Source: Ruminococcaceae bacterium UBA7212
Lineage (GTDB): Bacteria; Bacillota; Clostridia; Oscillospirales; Acutalibacteraceae
Direction: 5' to 3'
Assembly: GCA_002490525.1 (NCBI GenBank)
Contig: DKUE01000019.1
Location: forward strand, 49,022 to 113,021
Length of the DNA stretch: 64,000 bases
Both the position numbers and the translations under genes were made by a program. This document shows, piece after piece, positions 60,012-64,000 of this stretch (positions within the stretch are counted from its first letter, which is position 1; every line of letters begins with the position of its first letter). The notes beneath the pieces were generated by a model, which saw only the letters and a list, made by a program, of their open reading frames with translations, did not search any database and was not told where the DNA came from.

Positions 60012-60638
60012 TTAAATCTTCTTTTTACAAAATTCGTTCAAAACGCAGACATCACAGTTTGCCTTGCGTGCCGTACATACCGCACGCCCGTGTAATACGG
60101 TTCTGTGGCAAAAATTGTTGCTCTCTTCGGGAGGCAGGAGCTTCCGAAGCGCTGTTTCCACTTTTACAGGGTCTTTGGTTTCCACCAGCCCGATACGGTT
60201 CGCCAGGCGGATCAAATGCGTATCTGTCACTACGGCAGGTTTATGGTATACATCGCCGATAATGAGATTCGCGGTTTTTCTGCCGACACCCTGCAAAGAG
60301 GTTAAATCCTCAATGGTGTCCGGCACTCTGCCGCCGAAATCACTTTTGATTTTTTTCGCTATAGCAATAATATCGCGGGCTTTGCCGTGGTAAAACCCGC
60401 AGGAATGTATGATTTCTTCTATATCCCGAACATCGGCACTGCAATAATCGTCTAAGGTGGGGTATTTTGCGAATAGAGCGGGCGTTACCAAATTGACGCG
60501 TGCATCCGTACATTGTGCGGAAAGCCTTGTGGCAATGAGCAGCTCCAACGGATTTGCCGCCGTCAACGAGCAAAGCGCATCGGGATATTCTTTTTTTAAT
60601 GCTTCTACAGCTAAAAGTGCAAGTTCTTTTTTTGTCAT
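60012..60638 (-). CDS. nth: Endonuclease III
   Basis: This 208-residue DNA glycosylase/AP lyase removes oxidised pyrimidines. The helix-hairpin-helix is at LQGVGRKTANLI (catalytic lysine in GRKTA) with the Asp in VVTDTHL. The iron-sulfur ligands are in CTARKANCDVCVLNEFC (Cys-x6-Cys-x2-Cys-x5-Cys). The ATG at 60638 with CCGGAG was chosen over 60710, which overlaps the small XRE gene. The nth-dnaD adjacency is known in Firmicutes. Confidence 0.93.
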   Translation of the reverse strand: MTKKELALLAVEALKKEYPDALCSLTAANPLELLIATRLSAQCTDARVNLVTPALFAKYPTLDDYCSADVRDIEEIIHSCGFYHGKARDIIAIAKKIKSDFGGRVPDTIEDLTSLQGVGRKTANLIIGDVYHKPAVVTDTHLIRLANRIGLVETKDPVKVETALRKLLPPEESNNFCHRTVLHGRAVCTARKANCDVCVLNEFCKKKI

Positions 60639-60640
60639 AC

Positions 60641-60865
60641 TTACTCCGGATAGTCCATATTGCGCGGCAGTCCCAAAAGATAATCGGCAGATACATTGAA
60701 ATAACGGCACAACGCAGTAATGTCGCGAAGTGACGGCTCAGAGGCTTCTGTCTCTAAAAAGGATATTTTGCGCTGTGTTACGCCAATAGCATTGGCAAGA
60801 TCCGTTTGGGTCAGCGGAGGCAGCTTTGCGCATCTTAAATTTTTCAGATTTTTGCCGAAAGACAT
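60641..60865 (-). CDS. Small XRE-family regulator
   Basis: This 74-residue protein is a single Cro/C1 helix-turn-helix (TQTDLANAIGVTQRKISFLE). AAGGGAAG precedes the ATG by about 7 bases. It heads the nth-dnaD-dnaI operon and may control it; no operator was identified. The 20 residues at the end (YFNVSADYLLG) are the usual dimer part. Confidence 0.88.
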   Translation of the reverse strand: MSFGKNLKNLRCAKLPPLTQTDLANAIGVTQRKISFLETEASEPSLRDITALCRYFNVSADYLLGLPRNMDYPE

Positions 60866-60930
60866 CGCAGAAACTTCCCTTCCAACCGAAAAATGCCTTC
60901 GGCAGTGTGCCGAAGCGGATTTATAAAGTC

Positions 60931-60960
60931 ATTGTATCATATAGCGACTGTAATCTGCAA
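60931..60960 (-). promoter_or_regulatory. Promoter of the xre-nth-dnaD-dnaI operon
   Basis: On the minus strand TTGCAG (60960-60955), an 18-base spacer and TACAAT (60936-60931) lie 65 bases upstream of the XRE start. A leader hairpin follows (TGCCTTCGGCA-type arms at 60896-60917). Confidence 0.5.
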
Positions 60961-61073
60961 GTCCAAAAGAAGGGCAAAAAGTAAAATTTTAATTCTGTTT
61001 TTTGTGCAATTTGAGTTGCCTACTATATTTGGTGTATTTGAATCGAAATTCGCCGAAAAAGCACTATTTTCTA

Positions 61074-61102
61074 TTGTAAATTTTTGCATAATTTGGTATA
61101 CT
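61074..61102 (+). promoter_or_regulatory. Promoter of the GDPD-like gene
   Basis: TTGTAA (61074-61079), a 17-base spacer and TATACT (61097-61102) lie 42 bases before the ATG. Confidence 0.7.
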
Positions 61103-61144
61103 AAAAACAGAATTACTTTAATTTGCACCCAAAGGAGAGGTTTT

Positions 61145-62467
61145 ATGAAGCTTCGGGTTCCGACGAAACACGCGGTCTGTATTCTATTGTCTGTTTTATG
61201 TATGGTGCTTTGCGTACTGTCTGTGTTTGCCGCGGAGGAAGCGCCGGCAGTGTTTTCCGAGCTGAAGGACCCGGCAGGGGGATTGCTGGTTGTCTCGAAA
61301 TACGGGGACACTGAGAACTATCCCGAGCAGTCGGCAGAGGGGATTTTGGCGGCGGCTGAAGCGGGCGCGGATATGATTTATGTCCGGGTGCGTAAAACCT
61401 CTGACGGCTGTTTGGTGCTGATGGCGGATGAAAATTTACAGAGAATGTGTGTGGATTCGCTCGGCAATACGGCAGAAAAAAATATTTCAGATGTCGGCTA
61501 TCATGAGCTTTCTGCCTATCATCTGCGTGCGGGCAAGGGCGGTCTGCATGAAAAAATCACGGCAAGCACCGTGCCGACACTTTTGGAAACCGCACAGGAG
61601 CTTTCGGGCAAAGCCTTGCTGTTTGTGGACGGCGTTTGGGCGGTACGCGATGAAGTTTATACTCTGCTGAGCGAAAATAATCTTTTGGGCAGTGTGGTTT
61701 TTGCGGCGGACGGCGATAAGAAGGAAATTAAAGACTGGCTTTCTTCGAAGCAGACGATGCCGCTTGTGATTTCACGCTATGACGGAAATGTGATATTTCG
61801 TGCAAAATCCGTAATTTCCAAAACATTGGAGGGCGGTGCGGTCGGCACATGGCTGTCCTCGGGAAACCCGTACGGTGTGATATACGGGGAATCTGTGCTT
61901 TCTGAATTTTCCGGTGCGGGAAGGGCGGTAATTGATATGACCGACCCATCGCTCTGCGGAAAACGTACGGATAATCCAATCGGTTGGAACGATGTTACCG
62001 CACGCGGCTACAGTATTCTGATTACAGATAATATTACAGAACTGTGTGAATACCGTGCGCGCGTGTTACTGCAAAAAGAACGGCTGGGTGCAACAATTGA
62101 AAAAGCACAAAATGTGGATGTTACGCTTTGCAGTACTGCGTCCGTAAAAACGTTGAAACAGGCAATTCACAATGCAAAAACCGTTTTGGCATCTTCTGTG
62201 TCGGAAAACAGTCTCACGGAAGCAAATTACGAACTTCGCGCGGCGCTTGCGGGGCTGACCAATCAAACGGCAGACGGAAAATCGGAATCCGGTATTACAG
62301 CAGGGCGCATTGCTGCGGTGGTTGCGGTGGTTGCCGCACTGATTGTTTTGGAAATTGTATTGGAAACAGTACGCCGTAAAAAACTGCAAAAGCGGAAAAA
62401 GCAACGGGAACGCGAACGTAAGCGCACAGAACGGGACATCGGAAAAACAAATAATAAGGAACTTTAA
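61145..62467 (+). CDS. Secreted GDPD-fold protein with lost active site
   Basis: This 440-residue protein has a signal peptide (cleavage near FAAEE, about 30), a glycerophosphodiester-phosphodiesterase-like barrel (about 40-310), a helical linker and a C-terminal membrane helix (about 386-405) with a very basic tail of about 35 residues. The GDPD signature appears as KYGDTEN instead of HRG..EN, IYVRVRKTSDG instead of IE.DV..T.DG, and ADENLQR instead of HD..L.R. The catalytic His and the metal Glu and His are therefore missing. It is probably a non-enzymatic wall or membrane protein. AGGAGAGG precedes the ATG; longer frames add no conserved sequence. Confidence 0.75.
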   Translation: MKLRVPTKHAVCILLSVLCMVLCVLSVFAAEEAPAVFSELKDPAGGLLVVSKYGDTENYPEQSAEGILAAAEAGADMIYVRVRKTSDGCLVLMADENLQRMCVDSLGNTAEKNISDVGYHELSAYHLRAGKGGLHEKITASTVPTLLETAQELSGKALLFVDGVWAVRDEVYTLLSENNLLGSVVFAADGDKKEIKDWLSSKQTMPLVISRYDGNVIFRAKSVISKTLEGGAVGTWLSSGNPYGVIYGESVLSEFSGAGRAVIDMTDPSLCGKRTDNPIGWNDVTARGYSILITDNITELCEYRARVLLQKERLGATIEKAQNVDVTLCSTASVKTLKQAIHNAKTVLASSVSENSLTEANYELRAALAGLTNQTADGKSESGITAGRIAAVVAVVAALIVLEIVLETVRRKKLQKRKKQRERERKRTERDIGKTNNKEL

Positions 62468-62498
62468 TTGCGAATATGTAAAAAAGTTTATGGAAAGG

Positions 62499-62527
62499 TT
62501 GCAAATATCTGTTAATTTTGTTACAAT
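62499..62527 (+). promoter_or_regulatory. Promoter of the MFS transporter
   Basis: TTGCAA (62499-62504), a 17-base spacer and TACAAT (62522-62527) lie 28 bases before the ATG at 62556. Confidence 0.75.
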
Positions 62528-62555
62528 ATTTTTATAACTTGAAAGGAGTTTGGTT

Positions 62556-63902
62556 ATGACAAGTGCAGTAAAGAGCAATAACAAGCTACATTACGGCAAA
62601 ACAGCGCTGATTGGTTTCGGATTTATGGCAGTACAAATTGCGTGGATTATTTATAACGCGTATGTACCGTTGATTTTACGGGATAACAGCGTCATCAGCA
62701 ATCTCGCATGGTCCGGTACCGCGGTCGGTATCATTATGGTAATCGACAATGTATTCGGCGTGATTTTTCAGCCTTTATTCGGTAAATTTTCCGACAGAAC
62801 GCGAACACGTTTCGGAAAAAGAACGCCGTATATGATGGTCGGTATTCCGCTTTGTGCACTGTTCTTTATTTTAATTCCGCGTTTGCAAACCGTCGGTGTT
62901 CTGATGTTGGATGTTATCATGTTCAACTTTATTATGTCGACTTGGCGTTCGCCCGTTGTTGCTCTGATGCCCGATTTGGTCCCTTCCGAGCTTCGCGGTG
63001 AGGGCAATGCGGTTATCAATATTATGGGCGGCGTGGGCGTTGTGCTCGGTACGGTTTCCGGTAAATTGATTGAGATGATTTCCGGGAACAGCGATGAGCA
63101 GTTTGTCCGTAATAACGTTTTTATTTTCGGCGCGGTTGTTATGGTGCTTTGCCTGCTTGTGATACTGTTTTTGGTACGCGAGCCGGATAACCGAATTTCA
63201 AAGCTTGAGTCTTTGCAGGCAAAGGCCGAATATGAAAATGCAAAGCAGAAAAAAGAGGGCAAAAAAGCCTCTCTGAAAGAATTGAAGCTGACCTCGGGCG
63301 AGAAGAAAAGCTTGATTTTTATGTTGATTGCTTTATTCTTCAATTCCAATGCAACTGACTCCATCAATACATATTTTACCACCTTTGCAACCTCTGAGTT
63401 AGGCTTTAAAGAATCGGATGCTTCTTTAATTATTACACTGTTTGCGGCGGCAACCGTTATCGGCGCAATTCCGGCAGGGAAATGCGGGCAGAAATGGGGG
63501 AGAAAGAAAACTATCATACTTGGCTGGGCTGTTATTCTTTCTTTGTTCCTGGCGTTCTTTGCCACAAAATGGGTGCCGATGCTTTATGTTGCGATTATCG
63601 TCGGCGGGTTCTTCATTTCCTTCGTGACTATCAATACCTTGCCGTTGGTTTTGGAAATCGGCGGTGTGGAGCGCGTTGGTACATTTACAGGATATTATTA
63701 CACCGCGACTTTCTCTGCTTCCATTGTCGGTCCCGTGGTGGTCGGTGCAATGTTTGACTTGACAAACAACAACTACTGGTCACTGTTTGTGTTCTGCCCG
63801 ATTTGCTTCGTGCTGGCACTGCTTTGCATGCTGCAGGTGAAACACGGCGAAGCGATTCCACAGGAGATTATCGATAAAGTTCGCGAAGAAAACGAAGATT
63901 AA
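62556..63902 (+). CDS. MFS sugar transporter (SLC45/GPH-like)
   Basis: This 448-residue carrier has twelve predicted helices with the motif GKFSDRTRTRFGKRTPYMMVG after helix 2, as in SLC45/sucrose and GPH-related carriers. A 40-residue Lys-rich cytoplasmic loop (about 215-250) separates the halves. A GKCGQKWGRKKT loop opens the second half. It likely imports a disaccharide with protons or Na+. The ATG at 62556 follows AAAGGAG. Confidence 0.85.
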   Translation: MTSAVKSNNKLHYGKTALIGFGFMAVQIAWIIYNAYVPLILRDNSVISNLAWSGTAVGIIMVIDNVFGVIFQPLFGKFSDRTRTRFGKRTPYMMVGIPLCALFFILIPRLQTVGVLMLDVIMFNFIMSTWRSPVVALMPDLVPSELRGEGNAVINIMGGVGVVLGTVSGKLIEMISGNSDEQFVRNNVFIFGAVVMVLCLLVILFLVREPDNRISKLESLQAKAEYENAKQKKEGKKASLKELKLTSGEKKSLIFMLIALFFNSNATDSINTYFTTFATSELGFKESDASLIITLFAAATVIGAIPAGKCGQKWGRKKTIILGWAVILSLFLAFFATKWVPMLYVAIIVGGFFISFVTINTLPLVLEIGGVERVGTFTGYYYTATFSASIVGPVVVGAMFDLTNNNYWSLFVFCPICFVLALLCMLQVKHGEAIPQEIIDKVREENED

Positions 63903-63926
63903 TTTTCTTTTCTTCTCAAAAAACAT

Positions 63927-63958
63927 GCCCCTACAGAACTTTGTCTGTAGGGGCTTTT
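63927..63958 (+). terminator. Terminator after the MFS transporter
   Basis: GCCCCTACAGA and TCTGTAGGGGC pair around a 6-base loop, with TTTT following. Confidence 0.85.
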
Positions 63959-64000
63959 GCATTGCCGTTCAAAATGGAAAATTGAAACAGTGCGGCTTTT

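Noticed and set aside
60893..61144. Long N-terminal extension of the GDPD-like gene
   Set aside because: The added residues cover the divergent promoter region and hide the signal peptide that begins at 61145 after AGGAGAGG.

Overview
The window comes from a Gram-positive member of the Clostridia, most likely a gut Oscillospiraceae or Acutalibacteraceae relative. This is inferred from gene content: RNase J, a GdpP-type c-di-AMP phosphodiesterase, the gdpP-rplI-dnaB-tilS-hpt-ftsH order, DnaD and DnaI-type primosome genes, AbrB, and a Tn4451/Tn5397-type serine recombinase. Promoters are sigma-A-like with 17-base spacers and ribosome binding sites are strong AGGAGG types. No rRNA and no CRISPR array were seen. 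One tRNA-Leu is present.

Layout. 0-3.6 kb: a membrane-anchored XRE regulator paired with a GDYXXLXY-domain protein, then a Gfo/Idh oxidoreductase. 3.7-6.6 kb: tRNA-Leu followed by a decayed VanG-type glycopeptide-resistance cluster. The 5' part of vanR is fused by a deletion to the last ~34 codons of a D-Ala-D-Ser-type ligase. Intact vanXY-like, serine-acetyltransferase-like and VanT-type racemase genes follow. 6.8-8.5 kb: a divergent AbrB-ABC transporter operon. 8.6-9.1 kb: an acidic, Pro/Thr/Glu-rich lipoprotein. 9.2-11.5 kb: a sugar nucleotidyltransferase fused to a degenerate phosphosugar-mutase domain. 11.6-21.4 kb: the core operon rnj-gdpP-rplI-dnaB-tilS-hpt-ftsH. 21.5-25.9 kb: a HAD phosphatase, an orphan hisH-hisF pair, a TSUP permease and a CPA2 antiporter.

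26.1-35.0 kb is a myo-inositol catabolic operon, iolJ-C-(frameshifted gene)-B-D-E-A-G. It covers oxidation of inositol to inosose, dehydration, ring opening, isomerisation, phosphorylation, aldol cleavage and semialdehyde oxidation. Several of its spacers hold dispersed intergenic repeats. A TfoX-like gene, a GPH-type sugar symporter and a membrane-inserted M28 peptidase follow.

38.5-42.0 kb is a small, heavily deleted integrative element: a large serine recombinase, two accessory genes and truncated gene starts. It abuts a diverged relic of a second recombinase. 42.1-55.7 kb is a carbohydrate-utilisation locus: a divergent AraC regulator, then a lipoprotein, GH39, GH20-like, GPH symporter, GH3, second GPH symporter, two alpha/beta hydrolases and an SGNH esterase. 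The glycosidases lack signal peptides, so the model is import of oligosaccharides followed by cytoplasmic hydrolysis and deacylation.

55.9-60.9 kb, on the minus strand, holds an aspartate transcarbamylase carrying a PyrI-like zinc knuckle, an Fe-S flavoprotein-like reductase and thioredoxin. Upstream of these lie a small XRE regulator, endonuclease III, a DnaD-domain protein and the DnaI/DnaC-type helicase loader. The window ends with a secreted GDPD-fold pseudoenzyme and an MFS sugar transporter.

The most notable observations are the vanR'/'vanG deletion scar with a still-intact promoter and downstream genes, the degenerate mutase and GDPD domains, the PyrB zinc-knuckle fusion and the tandem recombinase relic.
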